Source: VBDM01 sp964430565 (GTDB lineage: Bacteria > Pseudomonadota > Gammaproteobacteria > Burkholderiales > SG8-39). Taken from it: a DNA stretch of 64,000 nt. The translations under genes were made by a program, and so were the position numbers. Location of the stretch: positions 1-64,000 of the forward strand of contig CAYSFD010000016.1 in the NCBI GenBank assembly GCA_964430565.1. The letters run 5' to 3'. Each line of letters begins with the position of its first letter. Within the stretch, counting starts at the first letter, position 1. The notes under the pieces are model-generated. The model saw nothing but the letters and a program-made list of their open reading frames with translations. It searched no databases and was not told the origin of the DNA. Positions 17,279 through 26,660 of the stretch are shown here, piece by piece.

Positions 17279-18433
17279 TCAATCCTTCGCCGGTCGTTGC
17301 GAAAAGCTTCTTTCGAAAATGCCCTCCGCGATCCGGTTCTTGAGGATCTCGATCGAACCGCCGGCGATCATCCAGCCGCGGCAGCGGCGCAGGCAGTACT
17401 CGACCAGTTCCTCCTGCGTGTAGCCGAGGCCGCCCATCACCTGCAACGCCTCGTTCGCCACGTCGAACCCCGCCTGGTTGCAGAACGCCTTGGCGATCGC
17501 GGTTTCCTCCGCCGACGGGAAGCCGCGGTCGGCGTTGACCGCGGCGCGATAGAGCAGGAGCTGCCCGGCGTCGAGCTTCATTTTCATCTCGGCGAATTTC
17601 CACTGCAGGCCCTGGAACTCGCACAAGAGGCGCCCGAACTGCTTGCGTTGCATCGCCCAGCGGCGCGCCGCCTCGTAGGCGTAGCGCCCGAGCGCGAGCG
17701 AGCGCGACGCGTTGCCGATGCGCTCGACGTTGAATCCGGCGATCTGCTTCTTGAATCCGCCTTCCTTGAGCACCACCATGTCGGCGGGAACGAAGACGTT
17801 CTCGAAGTAGCTCTGCACCCATTCCTCCTGCGACATGAACTTCGAGGGCTTGCCAAAGCGCACCCCCGCCGCCTTTGTGTCGATCAGCACCGAGCCGATG
17901 CCGCCCACGCCCGGACCGAAGCGCACGTAGGCGAGCATCACCTCGGCGTGCGTGGAGTGCGTGGTGAAGATCTTGGAGCCGTTGATGCGGTAGCCTGCGC
18001 CGTCCGGGGTCGCCGCGGTCTTGAGGTCGGTCACGGCCGAACCGGCGTCGGGCTCGGTCATGCCGACGCTGATGATCGATTCGCCGGCGAGCAGGCGCCC
18101 GAGGTAGCGCTGCTTCTGCGCGGGCGATCCGTACTCGGCGAGGACGCGGATCGGACCGAAATTGCCCACCTGCACTACATCACCGCTCCTCGGGCACACC
18201 GAGGCGATGGTCTCGATCGCGATCACCGCGTCGATGAGCGTGCCGCCCTGGCCGCCGTCGGCTTCCGCGATGGTGATGCCGAGCAGGCCCTGCGAGGCCA
18301 TGAGCTTGGCGACGTCCCAGGGATAGTCCGGCGAATGCGCGCGCTCCCGCGCGCCTTTTGCGAGATGCTTCTCGGCGAAGCGCCGCACCGACTCGCGGAA
18401 CTGCTCTTGTTCGGGCGTGAAGTGAAAGTCCAT
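17279..18433 (-). CDS. Acyl-CoA dehydrogenase
   Basis: A 384-residue flavoenzyme starting at the ATG at 18433 with GGGGGA upstream. It shows the FAD-binding/acyl signature (VGMTEPDAGSAVTDLK), the KIFTTHSTHAEVMLAY segment and the C-terminal QVMGGLGYTQEELVEYCLR block. The catalytic base position in this last segment reads YTQEE, consistent with a Glu base of short/branched-chain enzymes. It oxidises acyl-CoA at the alpha-beta bond and passes electrons to ETF. It probably forms an operon with the acyl-CoA synthetase upstream, separated by a palindromic repeat. Confidence 0.92.
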   Translation of the reverse strand: MDFHFTPEQEQFRESVRRFAEKHLAKGARERAHSPDYPWDVAKLMASQGLLGITIAEADGGQGGTLIDAVIAIETIASVCPRSGDVVQVGNFGPIRVLAEYGSPAQKQRYLGRLLAGESIISVGMTEPDAGSAVTDLKTAATPDGAGYRINGSKIFTTHSTHAEVMLAYVRFGPGVGGIGSVLIDTKAAGVRFGKPSKFMSQEEWVQSYFENVFVPADMVVLKEGGFKKQIAGFNVERIGNASRSLALGRYAYEAARRWAMQRKQFGRLLCEFQGLQWKFAEMKMKLDAGQLLLYRAAVNADRGFPSAEETAIAKAFCNQAGFDVANEALQVMGGLGYTQEELVEYCLRRCRGWMIAGGSIEILKNRIAEGIFERSFSQRPAKD

Positions 18434-18452
18434 GTCGTCCCCCGTTGTTATA

Positions 18453-18564
18453 TCCCCTCCTTGGACAAGGAGGGGTGTCGCGCGTAGCGCGACGGGGTGG
18501 TTTGATATGCTGCGGCCCACCACCCCGCCGCCTTCGGCGGCACCCCTCCTCACAGAGGAGGGGA
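18453..18564. repeat. Dispersed palindromic repeat (112 bp)
   Basis: The outer arms (tcccctcc..aggaggggtg and cacccctcct..gaggagggga) are inverted copies. Inside lie two further palindromes (tcgcgcgtagcgcga and ccgccgccttcggcggc). The structure is a cruciform of hairpins and occupies almost all of the gap between the acyl-CoA dehydrogenase and acyl-CoA synthetase genes. This class of intergenic palindrome is widely dispersed in environmental proteobacterial genomes. No coding content. Confidence 0.75.
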
Positions 18565-20631
18565 AAAATTCTGCTCCTTCAGTGCGACCAGCCCATCGAC
18601 CGCGATCACGCCCTCGCGCTTCACGATCAGCGGATTGATCTCGGCTTCGGCGACAGGTTGACCCGTCACGAGAGCAAGTCGCGAAACGGCAGCCACGGCC
18701 TTCGCGAGAGCGCCGAGGTCGCCGCGCGGCAATCCGCGGTAGCCGCGCAGCATCGCGAACCCTTTCACTTCCTCTATCATCGTCGCCGCCTCCTTTTCGC
18801 TCACCGGAGCGAGCCGAAGCGCGTAGTCCTTGTAGATCTCGGCGAGCGCCCCTCCCGCGCCGAGGAGCACGAGCGGGCCAACCAGCGCATCGTGGCGGTA
18901 GCCGACAATGGCTTCGGCGAGACCGAACTCCATGCGCTGCACCGTGATTCCCTCGATGCGCGCCTCGGGTCGCGCGGCAGCAACCGAAGCGAGCAAGCCG
19001 CGCACTTTCACATCGTACTCGTTGGAGTTCACGATCCCGAGTGCGACGCCGCCTGCCTCGGTTTTGTGAGCGATCTCGGGCGATAGAATTTTCGCCGCCA
19101 CCGGATAGGCAAGGGCGTGCTCATAGCGCGGCGGCCTGGCAATCGCCGATTCGACCACCGGCACACCGAGTTCCGAGAAGAGCACGAGCGCCTGCGCCTC
19201 ATTGAATTTTCCCCGGCGCGGGAGTCTCGATGGCCACTCGAATTGCGGCGAAGCATCGCGCGCGCGCGGCGAGCGCCAGGCGAAAAAAGCGGCGAGCGCG
19301 TCGGCGCAGGACTCCGGAGTGCGGAACGCGGCGATGCCACTCTCGGCGAGCAGCGCGAGAGAGCGCTCAGCGTGCGGCGTGAAGAAGGCCGCCAGGGGCT
19401 TCGCGCTCGCCTTCGCCCGCAGGATCGGCTCGACCGCGAACTGCGGATGAAACTGCGCCGACGAACCGACGACCGCGACCACCGCGTCGCAGGCGGACGA
19501 GTCGAGCAGAGCTTCGAGCACGGCCGCGTACTGCTTGTCGGTCGCGGCCATAGTGAGGTCGATGATCGGCGAGTCGAGACTGCGCGCGCCGAGGGCCGCC
19601 AGGCGGGTGCGCAACGAGTCGTCCGGCGCCATCGTTTCGAGCCCCAGCGTGCCCATCCGGTCGACCACGCTCGCCGCCCCGCCGCCGGTGGTCGTCACCA
19701 CGGCGATGCGTGGAGCGTGAGACAACCCGGACGGTGCGCGGCCGGCGAGGAGCGGCGCGATCTCCAACAGCGTCTCGAGTAGATCCACCCTCACGATTCC
19801 GCAATCGCGAAAATAGGCATCGAGCGCGGCGTCTTCGCCCGCGAGCGCTCCGGTGTGCGAACGCGCCATCGCCTCGCCGAGACGCGAGCGGCCGAGCTTG
19901 TACGCCACTACCGGCTTCCCGGCGGCGTGCGCCTTGCGCGCAGCAGCGGAAAGACGCGCCGCGTTGCGCACGGTCTCGAGAAACAGGAGGATTACCCGCG
20001 TGGCCGAATCCTCGGCGAGCAGCTCCACCAGCTCCGCGACGCCAAGGTCGGCCTCGTTGCCCACCGATACCAGCTTGGCGAAGCCCAGGCCGCGCGCCGC
20101 GCCGCGCGAGAGCACCGTGCCGATCATCGTCCCGCTCTGCGACACGAAGCTTGTTGTCCCCGCGGGCAGCGCATCCATCTCGAGTACCGCGTTCGCGCTG
20201 AGCGCGACGCGGCCGGGAATGTCGACGAGCCCCATGCTGTTGGGTCCGAGCAGCCGCACGCCGAGCGCGCGGGCGCGCGCCGCGAGCCGCTCCTGCCGCG
20301 CCGCGCCTTCGGGCCCGGCGTCGGCAAAGCCGTCGCTCAACACCGTGACGACCTTGATACCCCGCGCTCCGCAGTCCTCGAGCGCGCGCTCGACCGATTC
20401 ACTCGGCGTGAGGATGAAGGCGTGGTCGATTCCGTCCGGCGCCTCGGCGAGGCTGCGCCAGGCGCGCTCGCCGAGCACTTCGCTGCGCGACGCGTTGATG
20501 GGCACGATGCGCCCCGGGTAACCGTGCTTGCGGAGAAAACGCATCGGGCGCGCGGTGTTCTTCGCCGCATCGCCCGAGGCGCCGACGAGCGCGACGGCGC
20601 GGGGAGAAAAAAGCGCTTGCGCTAGATCCAC
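18550..20631 (-). CDS. Acetate--CoA ligase (ADP-forming) family acyl-CoA synthetase
   Basis: About 693 residues from the GTG at 20631 (VDLAQALFSPRAVALVGAS, which fits the family N-terminus); an ATG at 20670 would extend it into the upstream gene. Domains in order are a CoA-binding Rossmann domain (1-130), succinyl-CoA ligase-like domains containing the GTLxxSHTGALAGED-type segment with the phospho-His (MARSHTGALAGED), and a C-terminal ATP-grasp domain (from about 480; KTEAGGVALG and GAGGALAEIYKDYA). It forms acyl-CoA from acid, ATP and CoA, or the reverse. It overlaps the MmgE/PrpD gene stop, so translation is probably coupled. The substrate is unknown. Confidence 0.88.
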   Translation of the reverse strand: MDLAQALFSPRAVALVGASGDAAKNTARPMRFLRKHGYPGRIVPINASRSEVLGERAWRSLAEAPDGIDHAFILTPSESVERALEDCGARGIKVVTVLSDGFADAGPEGAARQERLAARARALGVRLLGPNSMGLVDIPGRVALSANAVLEMDALPAGTTSFVSQSGTMIGTVLSRGAARGLGFAKLVSVGNEADLGVAELVELLAEDSATRVILLFLETVRNAARLSAAARKAHAAGKPVVAYKLGRSRLGEAMARSHTGALAGEDAALDAYFRDCGIVRVDLLETLLEIAPLLAGRAPSGLSHAPRIAVVTTTGGGAASVVDRMGTLGLETMAPDDSLRTRLAALGARSLDSPIIDLTMAATDKQYAAVLEALLDSSACDAVVAVVGSSAQFHPQFAVEPILRAKASAKPLAAFFTPHAERSLALLAESGIAAFRTPESCADALAAFFAWRSPRARDASPQFEWPSRLPRRGKFNEAQALVLFSELGVPVVESAIARPPRYEHALAYPVAAKILSPEIAHKTEAGGVALGIVNSNEYDVKVRGLLASVAAARPEARIEGITVQRMEFGLAEAIVGYRHDALVGPLVLLGAGGALAEIYKDYALRLAPVSEKEAATMIEEVKGFAMLRGYRGLPRGDLGALAKAVAAVSRLALVTGQPVAEAEINPLIVKREGVIAVDGLVALKEQNFSPPL

Positions 20632-22025
20632 GCAGCGCCGTCGAGCGTCGCTTCGCTTTCCAGGCGCCACAGCCGCGCGAGCAGCTTGAGCGCGCGCTCC
20701 TCGCCGAGCACTGGAGAAGCAAGCTCCAGGTATTTGTGCTCGAGCTCGGCGTCGGTAAGCGGGGCGTCCGGGTCGCCCTTTCGCGTGGGCTGAAAATGCT
20801 CGCCGCGCCGACCGTCGCGCGACTCGATTGCGACGCGAGCCGAACGCTGCGCCGGGAATGCGGCATCAATTCCTGGGTCGAGCGTCAGTTCGACGCACCG
20901 CATGAGCTCGCGCGTGGCAGCGTCCTTAAGCCGTGCCGGCCCGAACGCGTCAAGCCGCACGCTGCCGTGCGTGAGCGCAGTGGCCACCAGATAGGGCGTG
21001 CTGAAGCGGGCCTCCGCCGGGGTCGTGGGGTCCGCGATCCCCGCGACCTCCAGCGTCGCCCGGTAGCCCCCGACGCGCACGCGCGCGATCTCTCCGGCTG
21101 CTACGCCCATCTGTGCTTTGAGCGCGAGCGCGCCGTCGATGGCTGCGAAAGCATGACCGCAGCAGGCGTGGTTCTTGATTGTCATACGGCCGATATGAAA
21201 ATCCTCGCCAAGTGTCGCGAGCCCTCGCTCCCAGTCCGGGCCGTCGCCGCCTGAACCATAGCCCATGGCGCGGGCGAAACCGGCATCGCCTTCGAGCACG
21301 TCGAGCGACCCGGTGACGCCTTCGCTCGCAGCGAGCGCCGCGGTGACCCCCGCTTCTGCGGCGCGGCCCGCATGCATAGGTTTCGACATCGAGTCCTTGC
21401 GGAAGGCCTGCTGCAGTCCGGCGGAAAAGGTCGCGGCCGTGGCGAGCGCGTGCGCAAAGCGCTTCACGTCCAGGCCGAGCAGCTCGGCCGCCGCGCTGCA
21501 AGCCCCAAAGCAGCCGATCGTGCCGGTGTTGTGAAAGTACTTGTAGTGCGCGCGGCCCATCGCCGCGGCGATGCGCGTCGAGATCTCGTAGCCGACGATC
21601 ACCGCGCGCAGGAACGCCTCGCCCGTCGAGCGCCGCGCCTGAGCCAGAGAGAGCGCAGCGGCGATGGTGGGCGCCCCGGGATGGTAGATGCCGTCGCGGA
21701 AGATGTCGTCCACTTCGACCGTATGAGCGGCCGCACCGTTGATGAGCGCCGCTGCGCGTGCCGTGGCGCGCCTGCCCAGCGCGAGACGCGATTCGCCATG
21801 GTCGAGTTCGTCTGCGAGCGCGCGCTCAAGCAACACCGCCGGCGCCGCCACGGCGCCCGGAAAAAGCGCCGCGTACCAGTCGATCACCGCGCGCTTTGCA
21901 TGGTGCAGAAGCTGCGGCGCGAGCCGCCGCGCGCGAAAGCTCTCGGCAAACCCGGCGAAGCGATCCACCAGGTGAATTCCGCCGGCGCCGGATGCCGCGG
22001 CGAGTTCATTGACGGAGACACTCAT
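20622..22025 (-). CDS. MmgE/PrpD family protein
   Basis: A 467-residue member of the MmgE/PrpD fold (2-methylcitrate dehydratase and aconitate decarboxylase-like proteins). The ATG at 22025 has GGAGAA 6 bases upstream. Family marks are the AALINGAAAHTVEVDDI...HPGAPTIAAAL segment and the KNHACCGHAFAAIDGAL motif (the usual K.Y.CC.HA block, here Lys-Asn-His). The acid-CoA ligase and acyl-CoA dehydrogenase downstream suggest a role in organic-acid catabolism. Whether it dehydrates, decarboxylates or isomerises cannot be told. Confidence 0.9.
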   Translation of the reverse strand: MSVSVNELAAASGAGGIHLVDRFAGFAESFRARRLAPQLLHHAKRAVIDWYAALFPGAVAAPAVLLERALADELDHGESRLALGRRATARAAALINGAAAHTVEVDDIFRDGIYHPGAPTIAAALSLAQARRSTGEAFLRAVIVGYEISTRIAAAMGRAHYKYFHNTGTIGCFGACSAAAELLGLDVKRFAHALATAATFSAGLQQAFRKDSMSKPMHAGRAAEAGVTAALAASEGVTGSLDVLEGDAGFARAMGYGSGGDGPDWERGLATLGEDFHIGRMTIKNHACCGHAFAAIDGALALKAQMGVAAGEIARVRVGGYRATLEVAGIADPTTPAEARFSTPYLVATALTHGSVRLDAFGPARLKDAATRELMRCVELTLDPGIDAAFPAQRSARVAIESRDGRRGEHFQPTRKGDPDAPLTDAELEHKYLELASPVLGEERALKLLARLWRLESEATLDGAAWI

Positions 22026-22269
22026 TCGTTTCTCCGATAAGTACGGGACCAGTTCATTCTACTGTCGTCGCCGATCCACGACACAGAAAGGCCAACCAGA
22101 TCAGTGTCCTAGTATCTTCGATCCAAACAGCTGTCGCTTCCCGGTGACACGGTCGTGGCTTCGCGTGAGCAAAATCACTCGCTAAGTATCTGAGTTATCT
22201 GGGATTCTATTTCCTGGCACAAGGGCTGCTTTACAATCACTTCCACTTCCGACTCCCGAGGAGGTCGTG
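22026..22269. other. Divergent intergenic region
   Basis: 244 bases between the MmgE/PrpD gene (minus) and a small plus-strand gene. It should hold promoters for both. Apart from a lower GC content at 22180-22250 (a T/A-rich patch before the small gene), I see no clear promoter box, operator or RNA. Confidence 0.3.
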
Positions 22270-22485
22270 ATGGACCGCAGGCTGAGCACAGAAGATATGG
22301 ATTGGCTATGCAAGATACGCATCGCCAAGTCCGCCCGGCAACCGCTGCGCGGTATTCCCGAAAGAGTCGCGCGCAGGCTGACGATGTTGCACTGCGCTGA
22401 GATCAACGGCATAGGCGAATACTCGATCACCCTTCGAGGGTGCGACGAGATCGTCGACCGAGAACTGGAAAAAAAGATCAACTGA
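22270..22485 (+). CDS. Small hypothetical protein (71 aa)
   Basis: The ATG at 22270 has a strong GAGGAGG site 5 bases upstream, good evidence that this short frame is translated. The 71-residue product is basic in its first half (RRLSTEDMDWLCKIRIAKSA) and charged at the end (EKKIN). It has four Cys/aromatic positions but no recognised motif. A strong terminator hairpin follows at 22511. It is not part of an operon. The composition is lower GC than the neighbours. Confidence 0.6.
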   Translation: MDRRLSTEDMDWLCKIRIAKSARQPLRGIPERVARRLTMLHCAEINGIGEYSITLRGCDEIVDRELEKKIN

Positions 22486-22510
22486 TTTTTCCGCAGCACG
22501 CGGTTTCACG

Positions 22511-22544
22511 ATCGGGGCGCTTGAGGCGCCCCGATGTGTTTGGT
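22511..22544 (+). terminator. Rho-independent terminator
   Basis: A perfect 10-bp stem (atcggggcgc / gcgccccgat, 22511-22520 and 22526-22535) around a 5-base loop is followed by a T-rich run (tgtgttt). It sits after the small gene and before the convergent diguanylate cyclase stop, and could serve both strands. Confidence 0.8.
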
Positions 22545-22567
22545 GTTTCCCCGGGTTACTTGCCCGG

Positions 22568-23965
22568 TCAGCGTTTCGCGCCGGGTCGCTTCTTCGTATG
22601 CTTGTCTTCGTACATTCGGCGGTCGGCAAGCCGTATGAGGTCGCCGGCCGAGTCGGCATCGTCGGGCACAATGGCTGATCCGATCGAGGCGCCGACCTTC
22701 AGGGATTGCCCGGCGTAATCGAGCGGCGCTTCCACGGCCTGGCGCACCCGTTGGATCAGCTCGGGGATTTTCTGGCGGTCAGTGCTCTCCAGCACGACAA
22801 CCAACTCGTCGCCGCCCCAACGACCCACGCTGTCGATATTGCGCACCGCGCGCGACGCGCGCGACGCCACACCTTGCAGAACCGCGTCCCCGGCCCGGTG
22901 CCCATATAGGTCGTTGACCCGCTTGAATCCGTCGAGGTCGACAAAAAGAAGCACCGATACCGTCGCCGGGCTGCGGCGTTGGGCGGAGATCGCGCGGTTC
23001 ATCCTGTCTTCGATCAGGCTTCGGTTGGGCAATCCGGTCAGCGTATCGAACATTGCCAGGCGCGCGAGCCGCGCGCGCTGCGCGAGGAGCGAGTACGTGC
23101 CCCAGCCGATGAACGCGGCGAACACCCATACCAGAATACGCAAAGGCCAGACGCGCTCATCCAGGCCCGAAGATATTGCGTGCATCCCAAGGACCCATTT
23201 GCCGCCCGGCACATCGACCTCGACAAGCTCGACGCCGCTTCGCCCGAAAAGCTCCGGATCGCCCCAGAACACGCCGCCTCGCATGCCGCGCGCGTCCCTG
23301 CCGCGAACGGCGAGCTCGACATTCTCGGGGGCCGCGTCCCTGAACGCTTCGGCGATCAGCGAGTCGGCGTCGATAACGGTCGAAATCAGCCCCCAATATT
23401 GTCCGCGGTGCAGTACGGGAACGCGATAAATCAGGCCGCTCCCTCCCTGGACAAGCGGCATCGGGCCGAGGAGGACCGGCGTACCCCCGCCGATCGTGCG
23501 CCTGACACTCGGCCACTGGCCCGGCACGCTTCGATAGTCGAGGCCGACGATCTTTTCATTTCCCTTGACCGGGTACACGTACCTGACCTGGGAGCCGACG
23601 GCTATCGCGAGATTCCGGGTATGGCGCACGCTTCCATGGAGCCTCTCGAGGATGGCCTCGACCTCGCGCCGGTTCAGGGTTCCGCCGCGCACTACGAGGT
23701 AGCTGTTCAACCCGACGATGGGGGATAGCACGCCGCCCAGCTCGCGAATCAGCCGCATTTGCAGCAACGATCCCAAGGAGATCAGGTCGGATTTCCTCTG
23801 TGCTTCAATGCGGCTCATCTCCACGTTGAGGCCGGAGCTGCCCGCGAGCACCACCGCGAGGAAGACCACGCCCCCGACGAGCGGCAGACCCCAGCGAATC
23901 CAGACGGTCTTGAGTCCCCCGTTCACTCGGGACAGCAGCGAGGCGACCGAATCTTTTGTAAACAT
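22568..23965 (-). CDS. CHASE-type sensor diguanylate cyclase (GGDEF)
   Basis: A 465-residue protein with an N-terminal membrane helix (about 28-45), a periplasmic CHASE-like domain (around 65-250; RELGGVLSPIVGLNSY), a second helix (about 280-300) and a C-terminal GGDEF domain (about 310-455). The active loop reads GRWGGDEL, with Leu in place of the usual Phe, a tolerated variant. An RNID sequence five residues before the loop matches the RxxD inhibitory site, so product feedback is likely. It makes cyclic-di-GMP in response to a periplasmic ligand. The ATG at 23965 is chosen; a TTG lies 6 bases upstream. Confidence 0.88.
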   Translation of the reverse strand: MFTKDSVASLLSRVNGGLKTVWIRWGLPLVGGVVFLAVVLAGSSGLNVEMSRIEAQRKSDLISLGSLLQMRLIRELGGVLSPIVGLNSYLVVRGGTLNRREVEAILERLHGSVRHTRNLAIAVGSQVRYVYPVKGNEKIVGLDYRSVPGQWPSVRRTIGGGTPVLLGPMPLVQGGSGLIYRVPVLHRGQYWGLISTVIDADSLIAEAFRDAAPENVELAVRGRDARGMRGGVFWGDPELFGRSGVELVEVDVPGGKWVLGMHAISSGLDERVWPLRILVWVFAAFIGWGTYSLLAQRARLARLAMFDTLTGLPNRSLIEDRMNRAISAQRRSPATVSVLLFVDLDGFKRVNDLYGHRAGDAVLQGVASRASRAVRNIDSVGRWGGDELVVVLESTDRQKIPELIQRVRQAVEAPLDYAGQSLKVGASIGSAIVPDDADSAGDLIRLADRRMYEDKHTKKRPGAKR

Positions 23966-24216
23966 CAACAAGGATCACCCTCCCGGGGGCAGGCGTGCCG
24001 GGCGACGGTTCGCCCTGGACTTTTCCTCATTATGCCCCCGGACCGACCCTGCGCGCACTCGCGCGCCGGCGCTTCAAGTTTGCGGACTCCGCGCGGAGAA
24101 TTGCGCGTCGTCTTTCCGGACTCTATAGTACGCACGGCGGGCGCTCAGAAAGTGAAGCAAAGCGCGAGGCGCGCGCGGCTGCGGTTTTAGCGAGGCAGGG
24201 CACCCTGGGAGGCACT
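23966..24216. other. Divergent intergenic region
   Basis: About 250 bases between the diguanylate cyclase gene and a TctC gene. No RNA gene or promoter could be identified with confidence. The open reading frame that continues upstream of 24217 is not protein-like. Confidence 0.3.
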
Positions 24217-25191
24217 ATGAGATTTGCCTGCATTCTTCTACCGACGCTCCTTTCGGCATGCGGGGCGGCTGCTCTTGCCCAATCGCCCGCCGACTATCCC
24301 AGCCGCACGATCCGCATCGTCGTGCCGCTCGCGGCGGGCGGCAACGTTGATTTGGTCGCGCGCGCACTCGCCGATCGGCTCGCCAAGACCCTTGGCCAAC
24401 CCGTCCTCGTCGAAAACCGTCCCGGTGCCTCCAGCCTGGTCGGCACGCAGTTCGTCGCAAAATCGCCTGCCGACGGCTACACGCTGCTCGCGATGGCGAA
24501 CACCTTCGCCACCGTGCCCCTGGTCGTGCCCAACCCTGGGTACGACCCGCTGAAGGACTTCGCCGGCATCACGCTGACCTGCCTTGTGCCGCAGGTGATC
24601 ATCGTGAATCCCGCTCTTCCCGCGCAGTCGGTTCGCGAGCTGATCGCCCTAGCAAAAGCGCAGCCCGGAAGGATCTCCTATGGGACCTCGGGAAACGGGT
24701 CCACCGGCCACATGGCGGCAGAGTTGCTCAACCGCCAGGCGGGCGTAACGATGCTGCACGTTCCGTACAAGGGCAATTCGCAGGCGCTCGTCGACCTGAT
24801 CGGCGGCCAGATTGCGATGATGTTCGACCAGGTGAGCACCTCCGCGCCGCAGGTTAAAGCGGGCAAGGTACGCGCCCTCGCCGTGACCAGCCTGAAGCGC
24901 TCGCCGCTCCTTCCCGAGGTGCCCACGGTCGATGAGTCAGGCGTGCCGGGCTACGAAGACATCACCTTCAACGGGCTGGTCGCGCCGGCGGGAACCGCGC
25001 GAGAGATTCTCGTGCGCCTGAACCGCGCGGTGGCCGAGGCCGTGAGCGCACCGGACCTGTACCAGCGCTTCATCGAGCGCGGCGTGGAGTTGACCGCAAG
25101 CGCGTCACCGGACGCGTTCACCGAGCACATCAAGGCGGAGTTCGAGAAGAAGGGCCGGCTCGCGCGCGAGGCCGGGATCAGGTCGGAGTAG
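24217..25191 (+). CDS. Bug/TctC family substrate-binding protein
   Basis: A 324-residue periplasmic binding protein. The ATG at 24217 has GGGAGG 4 bases upstream. The signal ends at ALAQS. Family motifs are YPSRTIRIVVPLAAGGNVD, VENRPGASSLVG, YGTSGNGSTGHMAAELL and VPYKGNSQALVDLIGG. It is followed, past a palindromic repeat, by an amidohydrolase gene; the two are co-directional and may be an uptake-plus-catabolism pair for the same aromatic acid lactone or related ligand, which is inference from position. Confidence 0.92.
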   Translation: MRFACILLPTLLSACGAAALAQSPADYPSRTIRIVVPLAAGGNVDLVARALADRLAKTLGQPVLVENRPGASSLVGTQFVAKSPADGYTLLAMANTFATVPLVVPNPGYDPLKDFAGITLTCLVPQVIIVNPALPAQSVRELIALAKAQPGRISYGTSGNGSTGHMAAELLNRQAGVTMLHVPYKGNSQALVDLIGGQIAMMFDQVSTSAPQVKAGKVRALAVTSLKRSPLLPEVPTVDESGVPGYEDITFNGLVAPAGTAREILVRLNRAVAEAVSAPDLYQRFIERGVELTASASPDAFTEHIKAEFEKKGRLAREAGIRSE

Positions 25192-25192
25192 G

Positions 25193-25226
25193 CCCTCACC
25201 CTAGCCCTCTCGCCGAAGGGAGAGGG
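25193..25226. repeat. Dispersed palindromic repeat, short form
   Basis: A stretch beginning ccctcaccctagccctctc and closing with gggagaggg forms a hairpin (ccctctc / gagaggg). It lies between the TctC stop and the amidohydrolase start. A longer relative occurs at 31492-31569. It is a known type of dispersed intergenic element and may affect readthrough or mRNA stability. Confidence 0.65.
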
Positions 25227-25235
25227 AAACTGAGC

Positions 25236-26108
25236 ATGTCATCGCACGCGGAAGCCCATCCCGACTTCCAGTCGCCGCCCTCCGGCTGCGACAGCCACTT
25301 TCACGTGTTCGGAGCCGCGGAGCGCTATCCGTGCAACCAATCGGACCTGCGCTATGCGCCGCCGCACGCGCCGGTCGAGGATTTTCTGGCGCTCGCGCGA
25401 GGGCTCGGCCTGGAGCGCTTCGTTTTCGTGCAGCCGAGCGCCTACGGAAAAGACAACCGTTGCATGCTGGATGCGATGCGCGAGGTCGGGACGGGAAAAT
25501 GCCGCGGCATCGTCGATATCGATGAGAACCTGCCCGACTCCGAGCTATCGCGCCTGCACGAGGCGGGCGTGCGTGGCGTGCGCATCAACGTGCCGCCCGT
25601 GAAAGTTTACGAGGCGGGGTTCGCCGCGACACTGCTGCCGCGCATCGAGCGCCTCTCCGCGCGCTGTCGCGAGATTGGCTGGCAGCTCGACTTCCTCACG
25701 CCCGGCTGGTTGACCGCCGAACTGATGCCGACGCTGCGAAGCTTGAACCTTGATTTCACCATCGCCCATTTCGGGCTCTTCCCGGCGAAAGATGGGGTGA
25801 GCCAGCCGGGGTTTCAGCAGTTGCTCGGACTGCTCCGGCACGGCGAGCGGCGCTGCTGGATCAAGCTCACCGGAATCTATCGCATGTCGGTCGCCAAGGA
25901 CTTCGCCGACGTCGCGCCGATGGCGCGCGCCTTGATCGAGGCGGCGCCCGACCGGATCATCTGGGGAAGCGACTATCCCCACCTTTCCTTCGCCGACAAA
26001 GTCGGCTCGGTCGATCTGTGGAACCTGCTCGGAAAATGGGCGCCGGATGAGGCGACGCGGCGCAGGATCCTTGTTGACAATCCGCAGCGGCTTTTCAAGT
26101 TCTCATAG
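25236..26108 (+). CDS. Amidohydrolase family protein, 2-pyrone-4,6-dicarboxylate hydrolase-like
   Basis: A 290-residue TIM-barrel hydrolase. The N-terminal CDSHFHVFG segment carries the HxH metal-site motif, and the C-terminal IWGSDYPH block carries the catalytic Asp. The overall layout (AFVQPSAYGKDN-like strand 2 and RGVRINV strand) resembles LigI/LigB-type 2-pyrone-4,6-dicarboxylate lactonases and related aromatic-acid lactone hydrolases. The substrate is not certain. It follows a TctC gene, consistent with scavenging an exogenous carboxylate. Confidence 0.82.
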   Translation: MSSHAEAHPDFQSPPSGCDSHFHVFGAAERYPCNQSDLRYAPPHAPVEDFLALARGLGLERFVFVQPSAYGKDNRCMLDAMREVGTGKCRGIVDIDENLPDSELSRLHEAGVRGVRINVPPVKVYEAGFAATLLPRIERLSARCREIGWQLDFLTPGWLTAELMPTLRSLNLDFTIAHFGLFPAKDGVSQPGFQQLLGLLRHGERRCWIKLTGIYRMSVAKDFADVAPMARALIEAAPDRIIWGSDYPHLSFADKVGSVDLWNLLGKWAPDEATRRRILVDNPQRLFKFS

Positions 26109-26187
26109 CGACTTCGCCCATGATGAAGCGACTGCAGCGCTGGGCAATCGACTACAGATTCTGATCTCCGGACGGCGTTCCTTGCGT

Positions 26188-26442
26188 TCAGTCGGAGCCA
26201 TCGTCCGACCAGCGCCGGCGAGGTCCTGGATAGTCGTATTCCTCCGGCGAGTCCGCGCTCGCCTCTTCTTCAATCTCCTCGAACTTGTCCATTTCCTGCA
26301 GCAGCGCTTGCAGCCGCAACTCGGCGGCGGAATCCCGTTCGGTTTGACCGGACAATCGTTTGACGAGCGCCGACGCGCCCGTGTAGTCGCGCTTCGTCTT
26401 GATCGGCCGCGCGCTCCCGTTGGGTTTTCTTGATTTGGTCAT
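26188..26442 (-). CDS. Small charged hypothetical protein
   Basis: An 84-residue protein with a basic N-terminus (MTKSRKPNGSARPIKTKRDY) and an acidic, coiled-coil-prone middle (LLQEMDKFEEIEEEAS). No signal, membrane helix or known motif is visible. The upstream sequence of the ATG (tcatggctgcgctccctcggg on the plus strand) has GGGAGCGCAGCC before it, a fair ribosome site. Charge segregation suggests a small soluble partner or nucleic-acid-binding protein. Unknown function. Confidence 0.5.
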   Translation of the reverse strand: MTKSRKPNGSARPIKTKRDYTGASALVKRLSGQTERDSAAELRLQALLQEMDKFEEIEEEASADSPEEYDYPGPRRRWSDDGSD

Positions 26443-26660
26443 GGCTGCGCTCCCTCGGGCTCAAGTTCGCGATAGTGTAAGCCCTGCCCCGAAATCTGTG
26501 CGGGTCGAGTGCATCCGCTCCCGACGAGCTATCGTGAAGCTTCGAACCCGCTGCTCGCACCCGGGCGAAGGCGCTTGACCGGTGGACCCCGCGGAAGCAT
26601 GATCCGCCATCGCGCCCACAACGTGGGCCGCGAGACGGCAAGGGCCGGACAGGGGATCAC
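26443..26660. other. Divergent intergenic region
   Basis: 218 bases between the small acidic-protein gene and the CheW-LysM gene. An AGGGG ribosome site for the latter lies at its right end. No promoter or RNA element recognised. Confidence 0.3.
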